Assembly: GCA_017651225.1 (NCBI GenBank)
Contig: JAGCDF010000063.1
Coordinates: 1-47,143 of the forward strand
Reading direction: 5' to 3'
Source: Bacteroidales bacterium
GTDB lineage: Bacteria > Bacteroidota > Bacteroidia > Bacteroidales > UBA932
Length of the DNA stretch: 47,143 nucleotides
The notes under the pieces were generated by a model. The model was given only the letters and a program-made list of their open reading frames with translations. It was not told where the DNA came from and made no database searches. Every line of letters begins with the position of its first letter. Positions within the stretch are counted from its first letter, which is position 1. The position numbers and the translations under genes were made by a program. Shown here one piece after another: positions 19,307 to 27,632 of the stretch.

Positions 19307-20539
19307 ATGAAAAAACACCTGTATCTTGTTATTTCCCTGCTGTTTGGCGCCATGACGCTCCTGCAGGCACAGGCCATCCGGGAGGGTGATCGCTTCTTTG
19401 ACGGGTCCACGCTCTACTCCGTCCGGGAGATCCGGCTGGGCAGCATCATCTATCTGGCGGACGCCCGGGGCGAAGAGGAGCTGACGCTCGAGCAGTGGGG
19501 CGACACGCCCGGGGTCTACCGGCTGCGGCCCAGCCGCAACGCCGACGAGCCGAAATACGGCGCAGAGTTCGGCTGCCGCGTCGAATATATCAGCCAGCTG
19601 GAAAACAAGTTCCTGCGGGTCATCGGCGACAACGATATGATCCTCAAGGACCTGCCGTTCGTGAAGCCGATGGACGACATCGCGGCGGGCAGCCTCTGGT
19701 ACAACGGCTCTCTGGTGTATGACGCCAACCCGAACGAGGATGGCTCCGTCCTGATGAATGCCATGGCCGAAGGCGAGGAGCTCGAGTTCCTGCTGATCCC
19801 GGCCGGGGATGGAACGGACGTATATAAAGTCACGGAAGGCGAGGAGGGCGTGTCGTACCAGTATGATCACGCCCGGTACGCCCGCCGCCTCCGGAAGGAA
19901 GGGCTGGACGTGCTCTGCTTTTACGACTGGCAGAGCCGCTTGACGGACGTGATACAAGCTACGCAGATCTGGGATTCCCAGGCGCTGAACGTGAAGCAGT
20001 GGATGGCGCCGATCTGTGGGAATTACAAGACCGGAGGCGGTAAGGAATTTGTCGTGGATGAAACCTGGTTCGCATACGGGGGTTTTGATTATCCTCTGGA
20101 GCCGGTCACGTTCAACGGGGGGATCACGGGCGTGATCGATTTCGGCGAGGCGGGCCCGTACATCGGGCGGCTGGAGGTGGTCCCGACCGCGGAGGGGCTT
20201 CGGCTCACCGAAGTCAAGATGAACGACGGAGAGCCCTGGTACGAGCGGACCGTTTCATACTACGATTTGACCTGGGCCGGCGAAGGGAGCCGCTTCGGTT
20301 TCGCCAACGAAATCCTGCTGCTCAGCGGGCTGCGCCGCTACGACAAGCCGCTGCTGCGCGTGATGCGCAACGCCATCCTGGCCGCACACGGCTATGTATT
20401 CCAGTCGAAAGACCTGAAAAACTATTTCGAGGCGCAGCCGTGGTATCATCCGGCCGCGAACAACGCTAGGGTAAAACTCTCGCTGCTCGAGCAGCTCAAC
20501 GTCGCCCTGATTCAGGCGGCCGAACGGAATGAAGAATAA
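19307..20539 (+). CDS. Exported YARHG-domain protein
   Basis: 410 residues with a signal peptide (about 1-22, LYLVISLLFGAMTLLQAQA). The C-terminal 80 residues form a YARHG domain, recognised by the pattern LRVMRNAILAAHGYVFQSKDL followed by an aromatic NYFEAQPWY; this domain is found in exported proteins of many bacteria and is thought to act outside the cytoplasm. The N-terminal part has no family I know. The stop overlaps a possible start of the next frame, but the lipoprotein gene more likely starts 17 bp later. The two probably form an operon. Role unknown, envelope location likely. Confidence 0.8.
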   Translation: MKKHLYLVISLLFGAMTLLQAQAIREGDRFFDGSTLYSVREIRLGSIIYLADARGEEELTLEQWGDTPGVYRLRPSRNADEPKYGAEFGCRVEYISQLENKFLRVIGDNDMILKDLPFVKPMDDIAAGSLWYNGSLVYDANPNEDGSVLMNAMAEGEELEFLLIPAGDGTDVYKVTEGEEGVSYQYDHARYARRLRKEGLDVLCFYDWQSRLTDVIQATQIWDSQALNVKQWMAPICGNYKTGGGKEFVVDETWFAYGGFDYPLEPVTFNGGITGVIDFGEAGPYIGRLEVVPTAEGLRLTEVKMNDGEPWYERTVSYYDLTWAGEGSRFGFANEILLLSGLRRYDKPLLRVMRNAILAAHGYVFQSKDLKNYFEAQPWYHPAANNARVKLSLLEQLNVALIQAAERNEE

Positions 20540-20555
20540 ATTAACGAATACAGCC

Positions 20556-21554
20556 ATGAAGAAAGTACTCACCCTTGCGGCGCTGCTTGCCGCACTGAGC
20601 TTCGCCGCCTGCGGCGGCAACACCAAGACGGGCGCACAGACGGCCGAAAAAGCGGACACCCCTTCTGAAGCGGACTTCGCCGCGATGCAGCAACTCTATG
20701 ATGACGCCGAAGACGACCACGGCTGGATGCCTCTCTGCAAGTGGCAGTATGTGGACCTCGACGGCGACGGCATCAACGAAGTCTGGATGCGCGACCGCGC
20801 CGAGGAGTACGGCGCCATGTTCTCCCTCGCCGGCGGGCAGGTCAGCCTGATCGGCATTGAGACGGACCGTTTCCGGGCCTACACCCTGGAGCCGAAGGAC
20901 GGCAAGGGTTACTTCTGCAAGGGCGGTCCCGCCGGCGGTCCGTCATATTATACGGAAGTCATCACCGTGAAGGACAGCCGCGTCGTGGAGCGCTTCAACC
21001 AGCTGCAGGTCTATGATGATATTGACGGGGCGGGCCTCAACGGCGAGGAAATCAGCGCGGATAAAGCCCGCGCCTATATGAAGACCCTGCCGGAAGTCAA
21101 GGAGCTGGAACCCGGCGAGTGGAATCTGCTCGACCTGACGGACTATACGAGGGTCCCCGTCCACGAGAATTCGGCGAAGGACGACAAGCTCATCATGGAT
21201 TTCATCACGGAAATGTACAACAACAGCCTGTACACCGAAGAGGAATTCCTGAAAGAGCACTGCACGCCGCGGATGCTCCAGCAGTTGCTGGACGATTACG
21301 AGTATGACGGCGAGGGCTACGCCTTCTGGGATTTCCGCTCCGAGAGCAACGACGGCTTCAGCGACGAGAACGCGGTCATCAAGATCGAAAAGATCGACGG
21401 ACGCTACTACTATGAGGCGAACGATGCCGGGTACATCTTCCGGAACATCCTCTCCGCCTTCGTCGAGAACGGCAAGGTGATGTTCGACGGCATTACCGTG
21501 GACGCCACCTACGAGGTCTTCGATCCCTTCGCGAACGACGCGGAGGAGTATTAA
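20556..21554 (+). CDS. Hypothetical lipoprotein
   Basis: 332 residues starting MKKVLTLAALLAA with lipobox LSFAAC (lipidated Cys19); this start is preferred over an in-frame ATG 9 codons upstream that spoils the signal peptide. An acidic loop DLDGDGINEVW near residue 65 looks like a calcium-binding or FG-GAP-like repeat often seen in exported proteins. The rest is acidic, with no enzyme motif. It follows the YARHG gene in the same direction and its stop lies 4 bp from the convergent GH31 stop. It is probably a surface or periplasmic lipoprotein. Confidence 0.75.
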   Translation: MKKVLTLAALLAALSFAACGGNTKTGAQTAEKADTPSEADFAAMQQLYDDAEDDHGWMPLCKWQYVDLDGDGINEVWMRDRAEEYGAMFSLAGGQVSLIGIETDRFRAYTLEPKDGKGYFCKGGPAGGPSYYTEVITVKDSRVVERFNQLQVYDDIDGAGLNGEEISADKARAYMKTLPEVKELEPGEWNLLDLTDYTRVPVHENSAKDDKLIMDFITEMYNNSLYTEEEFLKEHCTPRMLQQLLDDYEYDGEGYAFWDFRSESNDGFSDENAVIKIEKIDGRYYYEANDAGYIFRNILSAFVENGKVMFDGITVDATYEVFDPFANDAEEY

Positions 21555-21558
21555 TCCC

Positions 21559-23790
21559 TTATAGCTTCCGGAAGACCGGAATCGCTTCCAGGTCCACGGG
21601 GACGACGGCGTACTGGCCGCCCGCCAGGCGGGCGCCGGTGCGAATGTCTTCCCACCCGGCCTCATGCGCCGGGAGATACACCGTCCAGGTGGCGACGCCG
21701 CCTTCCGTGACCGGGCAGACGAGGTAGTCCGGACCGAACATCCATTCGCAGTTCTGCTTCAGCGCTTCTTCGTCCTGCGGGAAGTCGAAGACGAGCGGAC
21801 GCATCAGCGTGTAATCCTCCTCCCAGACGCGCGCGGCCTGCTCCGTAATGTACGGCAGCATGGCCTCGCGCCGGGCAACGGCGGCCTTGAACAGGCGCTC
21901 CGTCTCCGGGCTGTATTCCCAGGGCTCCGTGCGGCTCTGGTAGCCGTGCACGCGCATGAAGGGCAGCCACTCGGCGGCCTGGATCCAGCGGATCATGCGC
22001 TCCTGATAGTCGGGATCTTTGTATTGGTTGCCGGGGCGGAAGAAGCCGCCGGCGTCGTAGGTCCACCAGGGCAGGCCGGCGGCCATCTGGCCCAGGCCGC
22101 CCGCCAGCTGCCGGCGCAGCGCGTCCCAGTCGTTGCCCACATCGCCGCTCCAGGTCACGGCGCCGTAGCGCTGAATGCCCGGGAAGGCGCTGCGCGTCAG
22201 AATGACCGGCAGGCGGTCGGGCTGGTCGCTCCGCAGGCCCTCATAGACGGTGCGGATGACGTGCAGCGGATAGACGTTGCGGTACCACTCGCCCGGGATC
22301 TGATCGGGGCCGATACGGCGGCCTTTCAGGTCGTCGTTCTCCGGCTCGGTGGCATCCTGCCACCAGGCGTCGATGCCGGTCGGGAGCAGCTTCTCGCTGA
22401 AATTCTTCCAGTAGAAGGCGGCGGCATCCGGCTGGAAGAAATCCACCCATTCCGTGCCCTCGATGTAATACCCGTTCGCCTCGACCTCCTTGCCCAGCTC
22501 GGAGTCGCGCCCGATGCGCGACCACACGGACAGCATCAGGTGCTGGTCCATCGCGTGGAGCTCGTCGGTCATCGCCTTGGGGGCGGGGTATTTGTCTTCG
22601 TCGAAGCGCATCGCGTTCCAGCCGTATTTGCCCCACCACTGCCAGTCCTGCACGATGGTTCCGACGGGAATCTGCTCCTCATGGAGCCTGCGCGCGACGG
22701 TCAGCAGTTCGTCCTGCGTATCGAAGCGCTCACGGCAGTGGATGTAGCGGAAGATCCAGTCCGGCAACGCCGGGACATGGCCGGCCAGGCTGCGGAAGCT
22801 GTGCATCACGGCGTCGGCGCCGCCGGCGAAGACGACATAGTCGAGGCCTGAAGCCACGGGCGAGGAGAAGACGGTCTCGTCCTTCACCGCGCGCCAGAAG
22901 ACGACCGGCGCGTCGCCGAAGGTGCCCTGGACCACCAGCCGGTGCCGGCCGGCGGAGAGCCGCGTCTTGACGGCGGCGGTCGGCGGGAGCCAGGTGTTGG
23001 AGATATCGATGACCGGCTCTCCGTCGACGGCCAGATACTGCCTACGGGCCATGTCGCGGCCCACGTCGAGCAGCAGGGCGTATTCGCCGTCCTCCGGCAA
23101 GTCAATTTCGCCCGTGAAGGTACGGAAGAAGCGCATTTCGCGGCGGTTGCCGGCCGTGCCGGTGGCGTTGACCGTCACCGAACCGCCGTCCTGCGCCGCC
23201 TCCTTCAGTGCAAGGCTGTGGTCGGCGGGGTTGAAGTCCGTAAGGCCGTAGTTGTGCCAGAGCAGGCCCCAGCCGCGGTTGGACAGGATCATCGGCAGGG
23301 CAATCTGCGTGTTGACCTGCGTGAGGCGCCGCGTCAGGCCGCGGATGTCCAGATAGCCGTCCTGGAACTGCCCGGTGCCGTAGAGATGCTCGCCTGCCGG
23401 CGAATCGAAACGCGCGCTCGCCGCCCAGGCAGGCTCGCCCTGCACCTCGGCGGGGACGACGCTGTGGCCGCACTCCCGCAGCAGCAGGTTGTCGTCCGCA
23501 TCGAGGAAGCTGAGCGCCTGCGCCTCGGCGTTCCACACGGCGCTCATCTTCGCCGTGCGGACGATCACGTCGTCGCCGCTGCGTTCCACGGTGTACTTCG
23601 GCGTCTTCGCCTTCTCGGTAAAGATGAGCTCTCCGAGCTCGGGGGCGCCCTCGGGCGTCATCCGTACGCGGATGGCGTCCTCGGCGACGGGTTCGAGGCA
23701 CAGCGTGCCCTGCGGCGTGTCAATCCGCACGACCTTCGGCTGGCAGCCCGCCAGCGCCAGAAGGCAAACTAGAACAGGGAATCTTCTCAT
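21559..23790 (-). CDS. GH31 alpha-glycosidase lipoprotein with PA14 insert
   Basis: 743 residues with lipobox LALAGC (Cys16). N-terminal beta-sandwich (about 20-200), a PA14-like insert (about 210-310: FTGEIDLPEDGEYALLLDVG ... YLAVDGEPVID), then the GH31 barrel. The catalytic nucleophile is probably D479 in WWQDATEPE and the acid/base D550 in WSGDVGND. GH31 lipoproteins with a PA14 insert include alpha-xylosidases from Bacteroides xyloglucan loci, so alpha-xylosidase or alpha-glucosidase activity is likely. No SusC/SusD pair is adjacent, which is unusual for such an enzyme. A TATCTTTG box ends 5 nt before the ATG. Confidence 0.9.
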   Translation of the reverse strand: MRRFPVLVCLLALAGCQPKVVRIDTPQGTLCLEPVAEDAIRVRMTPEGAPELGELIFTEKAKTPKYTVERSGDDVIVRTAKMSAVWNAEAQALSFLDADDNLLLRECGHSVVPAEVQGEPAWAASARFDSPAGEHLYGTGQFQDGYLDIRGLTRRLTQVNTQIALPMILSNRGWGLLWHNYGLTDFNPADHSLALKEAAQDGGSVTVNATGTAGNRREMRFFRTFTGEIDLPEDGEYALLLDVGRDMARRQYLAVDGEPVIDISNTWLPPTAAVKTRLSAGRHRLVVQGTFGDAPVVFWRAVKDETVFSSPVASGLDYVVFAGGADAVMHSFRSLAGHVPALPDWIFRYIHCRERFDTQDELLTVARRLHEEQIPVGTIVQDWQWWGKYGWNAMRFDEDKYPAPKAMTDELHAMDQHLMLSVWSRIGRDSELGKEVEANGYYIEGTEWVDFFQPDAAAFYWKNFSEKLLPTGIDAWWQDATEPENDDLKGRRIGPDQIPGEWYRNVYPLHVIRTVYEGLRSDQPDRLPVILTRSAFPGIQRYGAVTWSGDVGNDWDALRRQLAGGLGQMAAGLPWWTYDAGGFFRPGNQYKDPDYQERMIRWIQAAEWLPFMRVHGYQSRTEPWEYSPETERLFKAAVARREAMLPYITEQAARVWEEDYTLMRPLVFDFPQDEEALKQNCEWMFGPDYLVCPVTEGGVATWTVYLPAHEAGWEDIRTGARLAGGQYAVVPVDLEAIPVFRKL

Positions 23791-23795
23791 ACTTA

Positions 23796-23803
23796 CAAAG
23801 ATA
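23796..23803 (-). promoter_or_regulatory. GH31 gene -7 box (TATCTTTG), predicted leaderless
   Basis: Perfect TATCTTTG on the minus strand, 5 nt before the ATG. It is 22 bp from the opposite-strand box of the divergent gene, so the two promoters are back to back. Confidence 0.55.
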
Positions 23804-23825
23804 AGAGAATCTCCGGAATAATTAC

Positions 23826-23833
23826 TATCTTTG
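23826..23833 (+). promoter_or_regulatory. -7 box (TATCTTTG) of the PH-like gene, predicted leaderless
   Basis: Perfect TATCTTTG 6 nt before the ATG at 23840. It overlaps an upstream TTG codon in the same frame, which argues against that codon as the start. Confidence 0.55.
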
Positions 23834-23839
23834 GCTAAG

Positions 23840-24274
23840 ATGAAAACCGTTTATCACAACACCGACCGGCCGACCCTGATCAAGTGGTTGTGCATCGGGC
23901 TTGGCTCCGCCGGAATCATTTGCTTTATCCTGTATGTCGCCTCTACCGGAGATTGGCTCATGCTCAGTACCTTCTATCTGCTCATTTATTTCGCGATGAT
24001 CTACGGGCAGTACAAGCTGTGCACCTATACCGTTGACGACAAAGAAGATACGATTGTTTCCAGCCAGCAGAAGAAATATCCGCTCCGCCTCTCCGACATC
24101 ACGACCGTGACCTATAATGAGTCAAAGAAGGGCCGCTTCCGCCGCCTGCTGATCCACGACTCCGGCGTCGGCTTCATGCAGATTCGCACCTCCAAGGAGA
24201 ATGCCGACAAGATAACCGCCCAGATCCTCGCCGCCAACCCCGCCGCCGAGGTCAAGCACGCAAGCTTTATTTAA
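23840..24274 (+). CDS. Hypothetical membrane protein, PH-like
   Basis: 144 residues from MKTVYHNTDR. Two adjacent membrane helices lie at about 12-35 (WLCIGLGSAGIICFILYVAS) and 40-58, followed by a soluble beta-rich domain (YTVDDKEDTIVSSQQKKYPL ... ITTVTYNES ... GFMQIRTSKENADKI). Two helices followed by such a domain are the layout of bacterial PH-domain membrane proteins (YdbS-like), but the match is by general shape only. A strong terminator follows. No functional link to its neighbours is visible. Confidence 0.65.
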   Translation: MKTVYHNTDRPTLIKWLCIGLGSAGIICFILYVASTGDWLMLSTFYLLIYFAMIYGQYKLCTYTVDDKEDTIVSSQQKKYPLRLSDITTVTYNESKKGRFRRLLIHDSGVGFMQIRTSKENADKITAQILAANPAAEVKHASFI

Positions 24275-24299
24275 CTCGGAACCGAATGCCCCGAAAATT

Positions 24300-24341
24300 G
24301 GCGCCGACCCCGGTTTTAAAACCCCGGTCGGCGCCGTTTTT
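24300..24341 (+). terminator. Strong intrinsic terminator
   Basis: GGCGCCGACC and GGTCGGCGCC form a 10-bp stem, with an inner GGTTTT/AAAACC stem after a CC/CC internal loop, followed by GTTTTT. It lies 26 bp after the stop of the PH-like gene. Confidence 0.92.
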
Positions 24342-24507
24342 GCCCCTTTTTGGCACCGAGATGTTGTGAGACAAGTATAATTGGCCAGAATTCTTAAAAA
24401 GGAGACTGGCACAACAGCAAAGCAAATCGCACGGGTCGTCCACCTGAAGCTCTCGGAGATCGAACCCATCTTGAATCCTCGAAAAGGTTGAATCCCGGAA
24501 CTTTTAT

Positions 24508-24515
24508 TATCTTTG
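24508..24515 (+). promoter_or_regulatory. ogt promoter
   Basis: TATCTTTG at 24508-24515 with TTG at 24488-24490, 17 bp upstream. The predicted leader is about 50 nt. The stretch from the terminator (24341) to this promoter shows no gene. Confidence 0.5.
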
Positions 24516-24570
24516 CTTAGAAGGCGGAGTTGATAATGCCTGGATATAATCCACGTCCGTAAGGTTGGAA

Positions 24571-25050
24571 ATGATTAATCTTTGGAAATACGAGTCCCCG
24601 CTGGGGCAGATAACGATGGCTGGGGAGGGAGAGGCCTTGGTGGGGCTTTGGCTGGAGGGGCAGAAGCACTTTGCCTCGACGCTGGGGCCCGATGCCACAG
24701 AGGGCTGGCTTCCGGTCTTCGATGAGGTTAAACGCTGGCTGGATATCTTTTTTAGCGGCACCGAACCAGGGTTCACGCCCCGGCTGGATCTTCGTGGCAC
24801 GTCATTTCGTCAAGCAGTCTGGAAGGAGTTGCTTACAATCCCTTATGGAGAAACCGTCAGTTACGGAGAGCTTGCTCGGCGGGTTGGGACGTCGCCTCGG
24901 GCCATTGGCGGGGCCGTGGGGCATAATCCCGTTTCTATAATTGTTCCCTGCCACCGGGTTATCGGTGCGGATGACAGCCTGACCGGCTATGCCGGTGGTC
25001 TTGATTTCAAGGCCCGCCTCCTTCAGTTGGAAAATAGGGCCGACCGATAA
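24571..25050 (+). CDS. ogt: Methylated-DNA--protein-cysteine methyltransferase
   Basis: 159-residue suicide repair protein that removes alkyl groups from O6-alkylguanine. The active site is IIVPCHRVIG with the acceptor C127; the DNA-binding segment reads GTSFRQAVWKELLTIPYGETVSYGELA and the Asn hinge lies in GGAVGHNPVS. ATG at 24571 was preferred over the TTG two codons upstream. Codons are less GC-biased than in the neighbours (many GGG, GAG and TTG), which may reflect transfer or weak selection. The stop lies 4 bp from the convergent rdgB stop. Confidence 0.94.
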   Translation: MINLWKYESPLGQITMAGEGEALVGLWLEGQKHFASTLGPDATEGWLPVFDEVKRWLDIFFSGTEPGFTPRLDLRGTSFRQAVWKELLTIPYGETVSYGELARRVGTSPRAIGGAVGHNPVSIIVPCHRVIGADDSLTGYAGGLDFKARLLQLENRADR

Positions 25051-25054
25051 CGGG

Positions 25055-25654
25055 TTACCGGGATTTCAGCCACTGGCTCAGGGCCCGCATGGCGTTACCC
25101 CGGTGGGAGACGGCGTTCTTCTCCTCCTCCGAGACTTCGGCGAGGGTGCGGCCCGGGTAGGCGTCGGGCAGGAAGACGGGGTCGTAGCCGAAGCCGCCGT
25201 TGCCGCGCTTTTCGGTGGCGATACGGCCTTCGCAGCGGCCCTCGAAGAAGTGGGGCGTCCCGTCGGCGAGGATGAGCGTGACCACGGTCCGGAACCGTGC
25301 CCGGCGGGATGCCGGATCGCCATCCGGAACGGCTTTGGAGAGTTCTTCGAGCAATTTATCCATGTTCGCCTGGTGGTCATGGTTCGGCCCGGCGTAGCGC
25401 GCCGAGTAGATGCCGGGTGCGCCGCCGAGGGCGTCGACCTCCAGGCCGGTGTCGTCAGCGAAGACCGGCAGGCCGGTGCGCTCGAAGATGTACTGGGCCT
25501 TCTGCAGGGAGTTCTCCTGCAGGGTCGAACCCGTCTCGGGGATATCCTCGGTGATGCCCAGCGAAGCGGGCGAAACGATCTCGTAGTCCGGGCCGAGGAC
25601 CTCTGCGGCCTCGCGGAGCTTGCCTTGATTGCCTGTGGCGAAAATGATCTTCAT
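25055..25654 (-). CDS. rdgB: XTP/dITP diphosphatase (HAM1/RdgB)
   Basis: 199-residue nucleotide house-cleaning enzyme that hydrolyses XTP, dITP and ITP, keeping deaminated purines out of DNA and RNA. Conserved segments are FATGNQGKLREA (N-terminal), SLQKAQY, FADDTGLEVDALGGAPGIYSARYAG split around the active-site Asp pair, the FEGRCEGRI strand, GGFGYDPVFLPD, and the C-terminal SHRGNA. The start codon follows TAACTTTG by 8 nt, so the mRNA leader should be minimal. It is divergent from the prenyl synthase gene. Confidence 0.96.
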   Translation of the reverse strand: MKIIFATGNQGKLREAAEVLGPDYEIVSPASLGITEDIPETGSTLQENSLQKAQYIFERTGLPVFADDTGLEVDALGGAPGIYSARYAGPNHDHQANMDKLLEELSKAVPDGDPASRRARFRTVVTLILADGTPHFFEGRCEGRIATEKRGNGGFGYDPVFLPDAYPGRTLAEVSEEEKNAVSHRGNAMRALSQWLKSR

Positions 25655-25662
25655 AACGGAAA

Positions 25663-25670
25663 CAAAGTTA
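25663..25670 (-). promoter_or_regulatory. rdgB -7 box (TAACTTTG)
   Basis: Consensus TAnnTTTG on the minus strand, 8 nt before the rdgB ATG, predicting a leader of 0-2 nt. Confidence 0.55.
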
Positions 25671-25694
25671 GCACGAAAAGATGAAAATATGTGC

Positions 25695-25702
25695 TATCTT
25701 TG
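25695..25702 (+). promoter_or_regulatory. Prenyl synthase -7 box (TATCTTTG)
   Basis: Perfect TATCTTTG 7 nt before the ATG at 25710, predicting a leaderless mRNA. It is 24 bp from the divergent rdgB box. Confidence 0.55.
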
Positions 25703-25709
25703 TCTGACT

Positions 25710-26690
25710 ATGCTGAAAGAAACGGATATCAACCAGCTTGTCGAACGGATGTTCGACGAGATCGAATTCACCCGCGAGCCCGCGGGCCTCTACGACCCGC
25801 TGCGCTATATGATCGAGATCGGCGGCAAGCGCATCCGCCCACGTCTCTGCCTGACGACGTATTCCTTATTCTCCGACGAGGTTGACAATGGGATCCTCGC
25901 GCCTGCGTCGGCGCTGGAGGTCTTCCATTCCTTCACCCTGATGCACGACGACATCATGGACCGCTCGCCCCTGCGGCGCGGCGTGCCGACCGTCTGGAAG
26001 AAGTGGAACGAGGACACCGCCATCCTTTCCGGCGACGTGATGCTGATTGACGCGTACAACCGGATCGCCCAGGCGCCGCGCCCCGTGCTATCCCGCGCTT
26101 TCGCGCTGTTCTCCCGCACGGCCGCCCAGGTCTGCGACGGACAGCAGTACGACATGGATTTCGAATCGCTGGAGGAGGTCCCGATGGCCGATTACGATAA
26201 GATGATCGGCCTCAAGACGGCCGTCCTGCTGGCCTGCTCGGCCGCGATGGGCGCCATCATCGGCGGCGCTTCCGAGGCGGAATGCGACGCGCTCTACAAC
26301 TACGGCTACGAGCTCGGCATGGCATTCCAGGTGGCGGACGACTACCTCGACGCCTTCGGTGACGAGAAGGTGTTCGGCAAGCCCATCGGCGGGGACATTG
26401 TCAACGGCAAGAAGAGCTGGCTGACCGTCCGCACGCTCGAAAAGACGGCCGACAAGGCGGCCTTCCTGCGCGCCTTTGCCCTGCCGGCGGACACGCCGGA
26501 ACAGAAGGCGGCCAAGATTGCCGCCGTCAAGGAGATTTACCTGCAGTACGGCGTGGACCGCGACGCCAAGGACGAGATTGTCCGTTTCACGGACCGGGCC
26601 CTCGACGCTGTCGCGGAGCTCGGTCTCGGGCCGGTCAAGATGGAGGTGCTGCGCCGTTTCGCGGAGCGGCTGGTCGGCCGCGCCAAATAG
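25710..26690 (+). CDS. Polyprenyl diphosphate synthase
   Basis: 326-residue all-helical prenyltransferase that extends allylic diphosphates with isopentenyl diphosphate. The first aspartate-rich motif is DDIMD (80-84) with the following RRGVPT, the second is QVADDYLDAFGDE; GGKRIRPRL lies at 38-46. The start follows the -7 box; the open frame extends further upstream without homology. Product chain length (farnesyl, geranylgeranyl or a longer quinone side chain) cannot be assigned safely. rsgA follows after 3 bp, so the two are probably co-transcribed. Confidence 0.92.
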   Translation: MLKETDINQLVERMFDEIEFTREPAGLYDPLRYMIEIGGKRIRPRLCLTTYSLFSDEVDNGILAPASALEVFHSFTLMHDDIMDRSPLRRGVPTVWKKWNEDTAILSGDVMLIDAYNRIAQAPRPVLSRAFALFSRTAAQVCDGQQYDMDFESLEEVPMADYDKMIGLKTAVLLACSAAMGAIIGGASEAECDALYNYGYELGMAFQVADDYLDAFGDEKVFGKPIGGDIVNGKKSWLTVRTLEKTADKAAFLRAFALPADTPEQKAAKIAAVKEIYLQYGVDRDAKDEIVRFTDRALDAVAELGLGPVKMEVLRRFAERLVGRAK

Positions 26691-26693
26691 CCT

Positions 26694-27632
26694 ATGGAAG
26701 AGGTCGCGACAGTCGTCAAGAATGCCGGTAGCCATTACGAGCTGAGCGCGTTGCCCGCCTGGGAGCTGTTCCCGGCAGTGCTGCGCGGCAAGGTGCGCCT
26801 GGAGCGCAGCGGGGCCACGAACCCCGTGGCCGTGGGCGACCGTGTTCGCTACGAGCTGGACGGCCCGGCCGACGAGGAGCACCCCGCCGTCATCACGGAA
26901 ATCCTGCCCCGCGACAACTACATCATCCGCCGCTCGACCAATCTCTCCCGGCAGTCGCATGTCATCGCGGCGAACCTCGACCAGGCGGTCATCGTCGTCA
27001 GCCTGCTCTTCCCGGAGATCAAGCTGCCTTTCCTCGACCGCATCCTCGTGACCTGCGAAGTCTATAAGATCCCGGTGCTGATCGCCCTCAACAAAGTGGA
27101 CCTCTACCGGGAGGATTTCCCGGACCTGGTGGCCGCTTTCCGGAACATCTATGAAGGCGCCGGCTATCCTGTGCTGGAGGTCAGTGCGCGCACCGGCGAG
27201 GGCGTCGACGTCCTGCGAGAGCGCTGCCAGGGTCGGATCAACCTCTTCTCCGGCGAGTCCGGCGCCGGCAAGTCCAGCCTCATCAAGGCGCTCGACCCCA
27301 CGCTCAATCCTAAGATCGGCAAGATCTCCGCGGCGCACCTGCAGGGCAAGCATACTACTTCGCTCTACGAGATGTACCGCCTCGCCTCCGGCGGCTTCGT
27401 GATCGACACGCCCGGCCTGCGCGGCTTCGGCCTCGTGGACCTGGAGAAGGAGGAGATTTCCAAGTATTTCCCGGAAATGCTCCGGGAGATGGACAACTGC
27501 CGCTTCGTGCCCTGCACGCACACCCACGAGCCCGGCTGCGCCGTCAAAGCGGCTGTGGACGCGGGCCGGATCAGCCCCGAACGCTACAATTCCTACCTCG
27601 GCATGCTCGAGGAAGACCAGAAATTCCGATGA
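26694..27632 (+). CDS. rsgA: Ribosome small-subunit-dependent GTPase A
   Basis: 312-residue circularly permuted GTPase that checks late 30S assembly. The order is OB domain (about 1-85), then G4 NKVD (133-136), G1 GESGAGKSS (187-195) and G3 DTPG, the inversion that defines this family, followed by the zinc motif NCRFVPCTHTHEPGCAV in the C-terminal helical part. The stop overlaps the MATE gene start by 4 bases (ATGA). Confidence 0.96.
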   Translation: MEEVATVVKNAGSHYELSALPAWELFPAVLRGKVRLERSGATNPVAVGDRVRYELDGPADEEHPAVITEILPRDNYIIRRSTNLSRQSHVIAANLDQAVIVVSLLFPEIKLPFLDRILVTCEVYKIPVLIALNKVDLYREDFPDLVAAFRNIYEGAGYPVLEVSARTGEGVDVLRERCQGRINLFSGESGAGKSSLIKALDPTLNPKIGKISAAHLQGKHTTSLYEMYRLASGGFVIDTPGLRGFGLVDLEKEEISKYFPEMLREMDNCRFVPCTHTHEPGCAVKAAVDAGRISPERYNSYLGMLEEDQKFR

